From Loxodes magnus (taxonomy: Eukaryota > Ciliophora > Karyorelictea > Loxodida > Loxodidae), in assembly GCA_946699065.1 (NCBI GenBank), contig CAMPDV010002011.1, positions 1 to 64,000 of the forward strand: 64,000 bases of DNA. The letters run 5' to 3'. Below the pieces are notes generated by a model. The model saw nothing but the letters and a program-made list of their open reading frames with translations, did not search any database and was not told where the DNA came from. The position numbers and the translations under genes are program-made. Positions 24,245-35,625 of this stretch are shown in pieces (position 1 is the stretch's first letter; each line of letters starts with the position of its first letter).

Positions 24245-25140
24245 GAACAAATGAGTTTGAAAAAGAATATTAAGATTAATTTAATAGTAATCTAAAATTT
24301 ACTCTAGGATGGATTAGATGATCCAATTTTTTTGAGTGATAATTAAATGTTGTTAGCATATATTAAGCAAATTATAATGTTTTTAATTTTTACTTTTATA
24401 TTATGCTATATTATACTTTTAAAATCAAAATACCATTTTCTAGTTGTAATTACACTTGTTGGTGACATTTATTGCTAATTTATTTTATTTATGTCTACAG
24501 AGTAATAATAAAATTTTGTATATAATATAATTTTTGAGTGTACTTAAGATTTGAAATGATAATAGAAATAAATAACTCTGATTATAGACATAAATTAGAA
24601 GTTAATCATAAAATATGTAAATAAAGTACTTTAAGAGTACACTACATCTTAATAGTATTAAACTAGAGAAATCTTACTAATAATATTAGTAGATTAAATA
24701 AAATAGAAGATATAGATAGAGGATATTAATAAATAGGTAAAAATAAGTTGTTAATATATTAATTAGAATATAAAATAGGGTTATGAAGTATAGACTGTGT
24801 GTTATAATATTAGTAATTCAAATTAATCATATTCAAGTAGTAGTTTATATCAAGAATAATTATATAAGCTAAATTCTTACATCTGCTTTAATCATATTAT
24901 TACATAGATTATAAATTAAATACTTATCTATTCAAATTTTTAAAATACCAGCAACAATATCTCAGTAACACTTTAGCACTTTATTACACAAGCATAACTA
25001 AATCAAACTAACTAAATATATGTTTATTTACTATTATTTTAACTAAGTATTTTATAATTCATAAACACACTTTTTGTAAAGAGGAGATTAGATCATTACA
25101 TATTATCTTTAAAAATTACTAAAGCTATTTTAAAGATTAA
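24245..25140. repeat. AT-rich strand-asymmetric spacer
   Basis: C-poor plus strand to about 24.86 kb, then G-poor to 25.08 kb, like the elements at 12.5, 16.6 and 18.3 kb but without a clear copy of their core. No gene seen. Confidence 0.35.
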
Positions 25141-25156
25141 TAGAAAGGATATCAAA
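25141..25156. repeat. target-site duplication, left copy
   Basis: TAGAAAGGATATCAAAT here (17 bases counting the last T) matches TAGAAAGGATATAAAAT starting at 25473 with one difference. Confidence 0.7.
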
Positions 25157-25472
25157 TCATAATTGAAAAGATGGTGGGAGCTGAGAATGACCTTCGTGAC
25201 TAAACTTTCTGGTTTTATGGCTAGGAACAAGTTCTTTTCCTGTCGCTGAGAAAGTCCCTGGTCAGAGTCATTTTCTGAAGGGAACGCTGTCTTTGAGATT
25301 ATCCGCTTTTGGTAGGGGCTTGAAGCCTTGCTGCTCATAGCGATGGAGCTCCCTAGCAGCTGTGTATGGAGCACAGCAGGATATTCCCATTATTACTTAA
25401 AAAGAGAGCGTCGGATCGTGCAATCGGAAAGGAGTTTCCGGTCCAAAAACTTTTTTTTTGAAATTAATTAAT
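25157..25472 (+). mobile_element. SINE-like GC-rich repeat, copy B
   Basis: About 316 bp bounded by an imperfect 16-17-bp direct repeat. The body matches copy A at 17446-17735. The head, GATGGTGGGAGCTGAGAATG, resembles that of the element at 13559. The 3' end is CGGTCCAAAAAC followed by nine Ts, which could be an RNA polymerase III terminator. TGGCTAGGAAC is a loose match to a box A. The ORF on the minus strand (25096-25374) is attributed to chance. The insertion separates a C-poor from a G-poor spacer. Confidence 0.7.
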
Positions 25473-25488
25473 TAGAAAGGATATAAAA

Positions 25489-26213
25489 TTAACACTTCTA
25501 GACATAATTTAAAAATCAAAGAACTATTATCAAGAAATCTAATACACAGCAAAAAAACTCTAGCTATTATCAAAATATTACCTTAATTACTAATTCCAAC
25601 ATCTCCTTAATAGGAATCAATTTTTCATCAATAAAATGAAAAAAGCAAGAAAGTTAGCAAAGATCTTAAAATATAATGCTAATATGTTTAGTAACTTTAA
25701 AATAACTAAAGTATCTAAATCAAAATTTAATTAATAATTAAACATTAATTTAAGATAAATATTTAAAGTTGTTAAATGTTATTTCCATCTCTGCTTATAT
25801 CAAAATTACCCTCTATAATCAAAAACTTACTTATCATTAAATTATTTACATCCTAAAATAGAAAAATAACTACCTAGTATAAATAATCTAATATTAATCA
25901 TTACTATAACATTCTTTAATCAATTATATAAGGCATTACTTTCTTTTCAAATCAATCATTACCCCCTATAAATATTAACAATATTACATTCTATATTATT
26001 TTATTACTAACTTAGGTTAAATAATACAAGCTCATATAAGCAAATACTAGCTTCAATAAAATCAAAACCATCTTATAATTATTTCTTACAATCAAAAATT
26101 AAAAAGGTACCTGAAGTAGATTCTTACCGCCTGAGGTAATTTAATACCCTCTTATAATAATAAAAAACACTAGCTATAATAGTTTTTATATACAAACTGT
26201 CAATAAAAAATAT
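25489..26213. other. G-poor AT-rich spacer leading into satellite
   Basis: A, T and C with very few G. Recurrent TTAC and TATAAT phrases suggest diverged satellite. No gene seen. Confidence 0.4.
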
Positions 26214-27545
26214 TTTACATTCTATAAATTTATAAAATATCTTACGTCCTATAAATATTTAAAATATCTTACCCACTATAAATATTTAAAATATCTTACA
26301 ATCTATAAATATTTAAATATATTACAATCTATAAATATTTAAAATATCTTACCCACTATAAATATTTAAAATATCTTACCATCTATAAATATTTAAAATA
26401 TCTTACCATCTATAAATATTTAAAATATCTTACCATCTATAAATATTTAAATATATTACAATCTATAAATATTTAAAATATCTTACCCACTATAAATATT
26501 TAAAATATCTTACTCTCTATAAATATTTAAAATATCTTACTCACTATAAATATTTAAAATATCTTACTCTCTATAAATATTTAAAATATCTTACCCACTA
26601 TAAATATTTAAAATATCTTACCATCTATAAATATTTAAAATATCTTACCATCTATAAATATTTAAAATATCTTACCATCTATAAATATTTAAATATATTA
26701 CAATCTATAAATATTTAAAATATCTTACCCACTATAAATATTTAAAATATCTTACTCTCTATAAATATTTAAAATATCTTACTCTCTATAAATATTTAAA
26801 ATATCTTACTCACTATAAATATTTAAAATATCTTACTCTCTATAAATATTTAAAATATCTTACCCACTATAAATATTTAAAATATCTTACAATCTATAAA
26901 TATTTAAAATATCTTACTCACTATAAATATTTAAAATATCTTACTCACTATAAATATTTAAAATATCTTACTCACTATAAATATTTAAAATATCTTACTC
27001 ACTATAAATATTTAAAATATCTTACTCTCTATAAATATTTAAAATATCTTACTCACTATAAATATTTAAAATATCTTACTCACTATAAATATTTAAAATA
27101 TCTTACTCACTATAAATATTTAAAATATCTTACTCACTATAAATATTTAAAATATCTTACTATCTATAAATATTTAAAATATCTTACTCACTATAAATAT
27201 TTAAAATATCTTACTCACTATAAATATTTAAAATATCTTACTCTCTATAAATATTTAAAATATCTTACAATCTATAAATATTTAAAATATCTTACAATCT
27301 ATAATATTTAAAATATCTTACGATCTATAAATATTTAAAATATCTTACAATCTATAAATATTTAAAATATCTTACCCACTATAAATATTTAAAATGTCTT
27401 ACAATCTATAAATATTTAAAATATCTTACAATCTATAAATATTTAAAATATCTTACCATCTATAAATATTTAAATATATTACATTCTATAAATATTTAAA
27501 ATATCTTACCAACTATAAATATTTAAATTATCTTACATTCTATTT
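26214..27545. repeat. 27-bp satellite, about 49 units, with 242-bp higher-order repeat
   Basis: The unit CTATAAATATTTAAAATATC plus TTACNNN is repeated head to tail. Variation is confined to the bases after TTAC (CCAC, CATC, CTCTC, CTCAC, AATC). A 26-bp variant ending ATATATTACA occurs with its end at 26460 and again at 26702. It marks a nine-unit block of 242 bp (8 x 27 + 26) that is itself repeated. The plus strand contains almost no G. All three frames of a 27-bp unit are open in this code, so absence of stops here means nothing. Confidence 0.95.
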
Positions 27546-27976
27546 TAAATAGAAATACCATCTTATTTTAATTTTTACCTCCTTTATTTGATTTTTTACT
27601 TGCTATATAATAAATAATTTACTTTCTGTATTTGCTAAATTACCAACTTAACATAATTATTTTACAGTCTTCTTTATTTTTTACATTCTATATTTAATTA
27701 TTACTCCCTTTCTTAGTATTCTTACAATCTTATTTATTTTATTACATTCTTAAATTTTATTTATTACTTTCTAGTTTTTAAAGTATTACTAACTTTTGTT
27801 AAATATATTACACACTTTTTTAAAAATTACCTCCTATATATTTATTTCTAACTTTTTTCGAAATCATTTTAGCCTTTTTTAATTTTCTTACTTTCTCCTA
27901 TTTTTGATTATTTAATACTTTCTAATTTTTATTATTATTTACATTCTATTATTATATTATTTACCATATTATTTTC
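27546..27976. repeat. diverged satellite-like tail
   Basis: TTAC or TTACT(C/T) recurs at 20-30-bp intervals in A/T/C-rich sequence, as in a degraded edge of the satellite. The same pattern extends into the 3' end of the neighbouring gene. Confidence 0.45.
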
Positions 27977-28585
27977 TCATTATCTCGAAAACTAATATTT
28001 TATTAATTACTTTCTATCTTTATTTTTTACTTCCTAAATCTTATTTTTCACCTCCTTAAATTTATATTAATTACATTCCTTCAACTTTAAGTCTAGCTAA
28101 ACTTCATCTTTATTCTCCATTTTATTTATTCTATGCTAACTATCTAATTTTTCTTATCCTCTATAAAGTTCATAAAAATCAGCATCAATTCCTTCTAGTC
28201 TTTCTACTTTTTATTTCAGTTATTCAATTGATTCTCCTTCCTCTACTGTTAAGTTTATCTCTTCTTCATTTTCACTTAAAATCTTAACTTTTATTAGTTT
28301 TGGTTTTTGCTAATAAGATAGCTCAATTTTAGTTTCTTCAAGATGAAGTTATTTATATTCTTATTTGCTTTCACTTGATTAGCCCTTTTAGCTTATTAAA
28401 CTTTTTGGATCATTGAATGAAACTTTTCTACAGTTTCTTTTTGGGCACTGATTAGAACCCTCTTTTAAGTATTCTTCAAGAATACAAATTTGGCATACTT
28501 GATGTCCACAAGGAAGGATTACCGGAATTCGAATTTAAGAGTCGAAATGAACTAAGCATTAGCTGCACCTGTTGGATTCAGCCAT
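27977..28585 (-). CDS. RING finger - ubiquitin-like domain protein
   Basis: ATG 28585 gives a single 202-codon frame to TGA 27977-27979. Residues 6-60 are a RING/zinc finger: CSQC, then CGHQVCQIC, then CPKRNC. After a short linker, residues of about 95-165 form a ubiquitin-like fold (KLIKVKILSENEEEINLTVE, then IEQLKQKVERLEGIDADFYE, YRGQEKLD). RING proteins bind E2 enzymes; the Ubl may bind the proteasome or regulate the ligase. No Trp codon of either kind occurs, so TGA is first met at the end, as expected for a stop. The last 35 residues are a Lys-rich tail (EVKNKIQEVKNK) whose DNA resembles the adjoining satellite, so the C-terminus may have grown from it. The frame is intact. Confidence 0.85.
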
Positions 28586-29045
28586 ATTGATTATAATGAA
28601 AGTGAATTAAAGTAAATAGTTTAAATCTATTTATGTTTAATTCTAAACAAAAGCTTAAGAAAATAATAAGTTATTAATAATTAGATAGTTACTATACTAG
28701 TCTAAAGCTAAGAAGCTTTTCTAAATTAAGAATTCATATATTAACTTAATTAAACATTTAGCTATTAGTTAATTCATTTTAATCCATATCATATTAACAC
28801 TATCTATCTATACTCATGTAGTCTATCATTTAGAACTTTAATGCAATCAATATTGCTACTATCATAGCTTTTGTATACTAATAATAGTTATCTATTTATA
28901 ATGCTTTTACTTATAATAGGAAGGATACACTTTTAGTATAATTAGTAGCTTTTTAAAGGATTATTTTGCTACTTAATTATTTTATTAAGCTTTTCTACTA
29001 AGCTAGCCTTTTTAATTTATTTTTTTATTTAGAAGATTTTATATA
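28586..29045. promoter_or_regulatory. intergenic region between divergent genes
   Basis: About 460 bp separate the RING-Ubl gene (minus) and the ORF at 29046 (plus). It must hold the promoter of the former. No specific element recognised. Confidence 0.4.
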
Positions 29046-29300
29046 ATGTCGAAACCTATACCTCAGAGATGAGAGACCAAATTAAAAGATAAGATAATTT
29101 TAAGTTAATAGATTAAAGAGAGAGGTTGATTTATTTAGAAGCTATATAATAAGTTAGCTCATTATTCTAACTAGAAGAAAGACTTTTAGGAATAATAAAT
29201 GGCATATCTTATATCTTAAGATAATAAATAGTGGATAATTTAAGCAGAAGTAAGTGTAGAATCTACTTTATATTTTTTAATTTTATTCAGCTTTGAAATT
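29046..29300 (+). CDS. 5' part of a hypothetical gene
   Basis: ATG 29046 opens MSKPIPQRWETKLKDKIILS and continues KERGWFIQKLYNKLAHYSNQ and MAYLISQDNKQW, all plausible protein, with Trp as TGA twice. After about 29.28 kb the reading turns low-complexity. A GTAAGT at 29259 could be a splice donor. The extent is unknown. Confidence 0.4.
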
Positions 29301-30897
29301 AGGTAGATAATTCTATTTACTTTTATCTTAAATATTAGAGATATTAAATCAGTTAAAATCTAGAAAATTATATTAATTGGTTTTAAAACTTAATTGCATA
29401 ATTAATAAAAGCAATCATTTTATATATGATATCCCTTTTTACATTCTTTTACCTTATTTATCTTTTTACTAAGCTTTAGAAATATTTAATTAGCTACGTT
29501 GAAAGATTATAAAATCAAGTGCTTTAGCTAAATTGATAAACTTTTATGTGGTTTATTCTTTGTAGTTTCTTCTAGTAATTTTTACCATTCCTTAATGAAT
29601 TAAATCTCTCTTTAAGAATGGTAATGAAAATAGTTTCTTATTAGCCTAAACAAATTTTAAGATAATAATATGAGAGTTCTAATTCTCTTTCTTAACTATT
29701 TGATAACTAATTAGGGATTTCTTAATGGTAGCTTATTTATCATAATTTGATTATGAATTTAATTTAATGAGTATTACTAGTAATAGGATATATTATATCC
29801 TAATATTCTTTTTTCACTCCTAATATTTCTCTAATCATCTCATACTTATTCATATCTCTTACAATCCTATAGTTCTAATTATTTCTACTTATCACCTTCA
29901 AAATTACTTATATCTTCTAGCTAACAATTTAACTTTAGTCCTTTTTAATATCATTTACCTTATTTGCTCGCTATTTCCTATTTTTAACCTATAATTAACT
30001 AATTTCATTATTTACAAATAAATAGCATTAAAGCATTTTTTAGCTTGCTTAAGTTAGACTAAAAATAGAGAAGTGTATTAAAGAGTTAAGCTTTAACTTA
30101 CTCTTAAGCTAACAAGTTAGATAGACAATTTACATCTATTAATACTTAACTATAACCTAAATAAATAATCCTTTATTTCCAATTTAATAAATAAGAAGGT
30201 ATATTAATCCTGCATTTTATACTCTAAAACATAAAAATAAAATTAGCTAGTACCTATAAATAAAAGGATTATAGTTAACTATGAAGTGAATTAATAGCTT
30301 TAGTTATTAAATAAGTTTGAGATTATATAACTATAACTAAAAGTATAAATGGATACTCTTTCTTTATATCTCTATTTAATATTTGAACCATATTTCAAAC
30401 TTTTTAATCAGATGCTTATTAAAAAAGTTATTAAGATTATTATTTACATTTAACACTAAAGAGAGGCTTGAAATTTAATCGTCTTAGTATTTATTTAAAA
30501 TTAGAGTAGGTATTTCTAACTTAAATAGAACCAATATAAAAAGGATTATTTTTATTGATAAGATGAGAAATATGAGATCTAGTTATTGTCTGTTAATTCA
30601 CATTTCAAAGAGAAGAAATAAAATAATTATTAAACTGCTTATTTTATTATATTTATAGCAAGAAGCTAAGACAAAAGTTTATCTAGTTTAATAAATTTAT
30701 TTTAGTAAATTTTACAACTAAATAGATCTAAAAATGGTATAATTAAGTATATTCTTCTTCGCTTAAATAATAAATTAAATGTTTAGTTAATTATTTAATT
30801 CCTACTTATTAGGGATTTTCATTATATTAAGAGTATTGTTATTTAACTAAATTATGTTGAATGTTTTTTATCTTATTTATTGTTATTAGTTGTAGTA
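29301..30897. other. AT-rich spacer with one possible minus ORF
   Basis: Mostly low-complexity. A minus-strand frame from ATG 30008 to TGA 29814-29816 (64 codons, MKLVNYRLKIGNSEQIRQMI) is basic, but half of its later Trp codons would be TGA, so it is doubtful. Confidence 0.35.
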
Positions 30898-33800
30898 ATG
30901 AAATTTAAATTTTAATAGAAAGCTTGTATATTTAAATCTTTATTTGTACTCTTTTTATGCCAAAAGGTATTTACTTTAGTTATTTTAAATTTTATCAATC
31001 ATTTTTATGCATTTTTTCCTTCAGTAACCTAGAAAGTTTAAAGCTACATTGAAAATAAGCTTTTATCACATAGATATTTTAATACTTAGTAAAGATAACT
31101 TTACATACCCTAACTGATCTCATATTTTAAATGATATCAAACTTCAAAGACATTACAAAAATATATCTCAGAGGCAAAGATAGTAGACTTTAATAATACT
31201 GGTCTTTCTCTTAATGATCTACCTAAAAGCTTTAGAAAAGCAAAATATTACTAACTAATAGAATCTCTAACTCATCAACAAGACATTAAGTCAAATAGTT
31301 TTAGACTTATAGATTCAAATTAAGATACTTAGATAGCATTATGAAGGTCTATTTGTAATTTTCTTATTTTAAATTTCTGGTAAAATGAAGATTTTAATCT
31401 TCCTATACTTTAGTTTAACTAAGACGATGAAGGTTTATATCTCTGGTAATGAGTATAGAGAGATTATTTTGTAGGATAACTGCACATTGTTTAAAATAGT
31501 GATTGATAGTCCGAGTGAAGAATTAAGATTTGAATGAAATTGTTAAGCTATAGACTAAAAATAGACTTCATATAATGAGGCAATCAAAAAAGAAATAGAA
31601 GAAAAGTGTCATTTCTTTACATCTTCCATTACGTTATAATGATAGTTATTTCTAGTATGAGCATTCTTAGAACTTAATGTACTTGCTTATTTCAACAACT
31701 GAAAATAAACTCTGATAAAGTGTACTTAAATATAACCAATAATAAGGTATCTCCAGTGGCTATAATGATACGGAATAATGAATATAGCAAAATAAATCCA
31801 GCTAATTGTTTTATAATGTATGGAGTATCTTCTAATTCAAGTGTAGATATAAAGACAGTTTCTTGATACCAAAGTTCCGGTAGATTTTGATAATTTACTA
31901 CCTTCTTTGTCCCTTAATTGTTTATATAAATTAAGGCATAAGAACTAGAGTAAGGAAATTATCATACATTTATTTTTGAAGTATAAGGAGTGATCATGTG
32001 TACTAGCCAAAAATAATCTATGTTTACAAAGCTCCTCAAGCTGAACATTTTATAGTGAGCTCTCAAAAAGGAAAAGCATGAGATACCTTATTTACTCTAA
32101 AGTATGATGATGCTACTGATTTAGATGGATATTTTCCCTTAAGATACCAGTTCTTTTACATGGGATGATTCTATAAAGAATTTCCTTTAAATTAGATGAA
32201 GAATATTAACACTAAAAGCTTTAAGTTATTTAAATAATCTTAGTTTTTCTCCTCTAGATATGAAACAGTTCTTATGATATCTATCCTAAAAAATAGAGAA
32301 GCAAGAATAGATGGTAATAGCAGTTTCAAGTTACTAAGAAGTAAGACTAAATGTAGCATCTGAAAACCTGCAGAGTTATATAGATAGTATCTACCAATGT
32401 CTTAACTAGCAAACAAAGTACCAGATATCCTTAAATTAGACATCTTTGCTTACGTAGATAATTAAACAGTTCTAATATATAAAATTTAGCATTGAACAAG
32501 AAGTATAACCTAGTCTAATAACTAGGTGAAGTATCTTTAACTATATAAATAATCATACTTTTACATATAAAACTTATAAAATCTAAATTTGATAAATCTT
32601 GTAAATAATTCTTCTATTCTATGAAAGGAGAAAGAAATTCCTACTAAAGAAAAGAGTTACGAGACTAGAGTCTTTTCTTTTTTATGATCTCAACCGTTGA
32701 AACTCTAAAAGGAGAAATAATGATAGTAATGGGAATTTCTCTGCGTAATTCCTAAGCTATTCAATGATATTAAAGGATGCTTTGTTGTAATCTTTTTATT
32801 TGAAGAAGCAATTCATGTGAAATGGATGATTTTAGTTATATCCATTATTTAAATCTTCTGTTTACTAAATATCTGAAATGATAGATTCTATATAACAAGG
32901 ATAATTTGAAGAAATTTAAAATCTAAGTCGAATACGTTCTAAGCTATAACCAAACTTAAACACCTTCAAATGTAGTGTGCCAATCGTGAGATATCATCGA
33001 AAAAAATGAGAAAATGGAACATCATGCTCAATAGAAAAAATCCAATTAGCTAACTATTATAGGTGTAAATTGTAGTTAGTCAGGACTTATTATACTAACT
33101 TCAGTTGTATAAGAGGTAGAAGAATAAGAAAATGAGGATAAAATGAAGAAAAGCAAGATTAAGAGAATTAAATTTAGGAAGAGAGAAAAGAAGAAATGTA
33201 AAATTATGAAGAATCAAACTTAGGACTGGACTTAATTGAAATTAAGAGAGGATAATGGAAATTAGTCAAGTTATAAGCATCCAATTCCTGCTTAATCATT
33301 AGTAATCTTATGTTTAATATTTTTCAATTTATATATTTATAACTCTGCATGTAATGTCAAAGAAAAAGGAAAATTTAGATAGAGCTTTATATTTTAGTTC
33401 TTTAAATCTGCCAGAATTATCACAATGAGCAATTAATGTTTTCATGACAGTTCCTTGATTAAAGATTCAATCCTAAGCTCTAAAAAAAATTTCATTTTGT
33501 ATATAGATTTTACTATTGCTTCGTGATGCTTTCTGGTAAACCTTATAATTGCTACTTAATAGAAAAGTTTAGGCTAAGATTTTGGATTTACGGTTTTAGA
33601 AGGCTTAGGAATGCCTATAAGGAAGTAGTTTGCATAAAGATCCTAATATAGTTTAAGAAAATCTAGTAGGCCATTAATTTAACTTCTTCATTTTATTCTT
33701 AAATTTCATTTCATACATTTTCACGTTTTTTAACACTGAAGAAACTATTCTTGTCTATCTTGCTCTTTACCAGCTACATTTTCTATTATCTCTATTTGAT

Positions 33801-35560
33801 CCATTATAGTCTTTTATTGCAATATAATGCTCAAAAAGATGCTTAGACTACAAAAGAATAAAACTATATCCTAAATATCATAAGCAGTTCATCCTCCTTA
33901 AGATGGTAATTAGATGAAGGAAGGTTAAAATGAGAAAAGGAATTGACTTAACTAACCTAAAAGTAACTTCTAGATCTATGTTATGGTTGAAGATAGCCCA
34001 ACTTACTTTAATAAAGATACTTTATAGCATAAATAAATAATACATAACGTGATGTTTATGAATCTTATATGCATCAGAAAACTAAAGACCAATATATGAG
34101 TAATTACTATATATCTCTTACCTTTGATTGATTAACTAATCAGACTCGTTCAAATAATCAAATCAAGCCATGCTTTGAAAAAAGGCAGATTAGGAGAACT
34201 TCTATTCTCTTTGATTAAGAGATAAAAAGACTTTAGAACTTAAACCTTCTAATAAAGCTTCAAAGCTTAGTTTTTTATATAAGTCTAAAGATCTTAAAGT
34301 AATTAAAATCTCGAAGCATGAACAGCAGTTCTCCGCTCTTCATTGGCAGTAAAAATACAAAATATCTCATTTAATGGTATGAAATTGAGCTTCATAGATC
34401 TCTATAGAAACGTTAAACATCTACCTTACTTTAAATAGTCAAAGGTAATCTAGATTTCAGTTAATGATAGTAATATAGAGAAGATCAAGAAGGTTAGACA
34501 TAATTTGTAATTTAATCATGAAAGTGAAAGAATAAAAAGAGGCTGAAAGAAGATTTAGCCTTAGTTTGGTGCTTAAAGAAGGGAATAGACTGAAAAAGTA
34601 ATTTAAGCCAAACTATATTACACTGATTAAGCCTTAAAGCTCTAAACTTCACTAATAGAACTGCAAAATTTAAATGCAGGAAGGTATAAAATGTACTCAG
34701 CTGATACTAAAGAAATGAGTAAAGCGCTAAGAATCAAGCAAAGGAGATAAACCTCTTTGAAGATAGAACTATAAGCTTAAAGTACCCAAGTGAAGCAAAA
34801 TATTCTGGACTTGCATCAAAAGTACTTAAGAAGGTAAGTTTTATCTTTACCCAAGACTAAGGTAGATAAAATAAATTGTATAAGGATATTAATTTACTAG
34901 CTAAGCTTCAAATATTCTAAGGAATAAAGACAAAGTTGTCTCTTTTAAGGCAAATAAGCATTTAGAATCTAACTTCAGACTAGAATAACTAGATAAATCA
35001 AATTCTTCAGCTAGTATATAAGACAAGCTAATTTTAGATAAAGTTTGCCAGTCACAGATAAAAACTGATCTACACGAACTACTCCAAGATGCAATACTTT
35101 TCTACAGTTAAAAGCCTAAATTAAGAGTCGTTCTTTGATGAAAATCCTATAAGGATAATCTTGGGAATTACAAGGCTCAATCTCAGTTTTCACAGAAGTT
35201 TTGACTCACTAAACCTCAAACTATCAGCAAAACATTATTCAGTCAAATGGATTTAAAATTGCATGACCTAATATCGTCAGAAAATGAAATGAAATAAGGA
35301 AATATAAGCATAAAGATGGTAATCAAAAAGGAGCAAACCCACTTTATAAGTTTCAGGACTCTATTAAGTTAATTAAGTTTCAACAGTAAACTTCAAGTGT
35401 CTTTCTCTTTCAGCTAAAATCTAGAGCATATTTATCAATAGTTAAAGCAAACCAAGGCTAAAAATCTTAATTATTCTTTCATGCTAAGTTGCTAAATGAG
35501 AAGCTAAATCTGCTCTCATTTTTCTTAATGGTCGATAACAAATTTTATATACTATTTATA
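30898..35560 (+). CDS. large REJ-domain / polycystin-like membrane protein
   Basis: ATG 30898 starts a hydrophobic leader (residues 1-42; LFVLFLCQKVFTLVILNFIN), likely a signal peptide. The ectodomain follows, with EAKIVDFNNTGLSLNDLPKS near 31.18 kb. It has a REJ-like segment (31.5-32.55 kb): LRFEWNC, NYHTFIFEVQG, TLFTLKYDDATDLDGY and PLRYQFFY. A Cys/Trp-containing stretch near 32.97-33.1 kb fits a GPS-like site. Membrane segments follow at about 33.29-33.8 kb (QSLVILCLIFFNLYIYN), then a long basic tail to about 35.5 kb. REJ proteins are surface receptors or channel subunits of the polycystin group. The best frame changes several times (e.g. about 31.44, 31.7 and 32.0 kb), suggesting decay or indel errors. 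TGA=Trp at 31535. The end is approximate. Confidence 0.7.
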
Positions 35561-35625
35561 AAAGACAGAATGTATATAAATTATATTTGAATAAACTTAA
35601 TAAGGGCATTATAGAAACAACTTTT

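Noticed and set aside
25096-25374. 92-codon minus-strand ORF
   Set aside because: It lies over SINE copy B and its flank; chance ORF in a GC-rich repeat.
26214-27545. CRISPR-like array
   Set aside because: Units are contiguous with no spacers and vary only at a few bases; a satellite in a eukaryotic genome.
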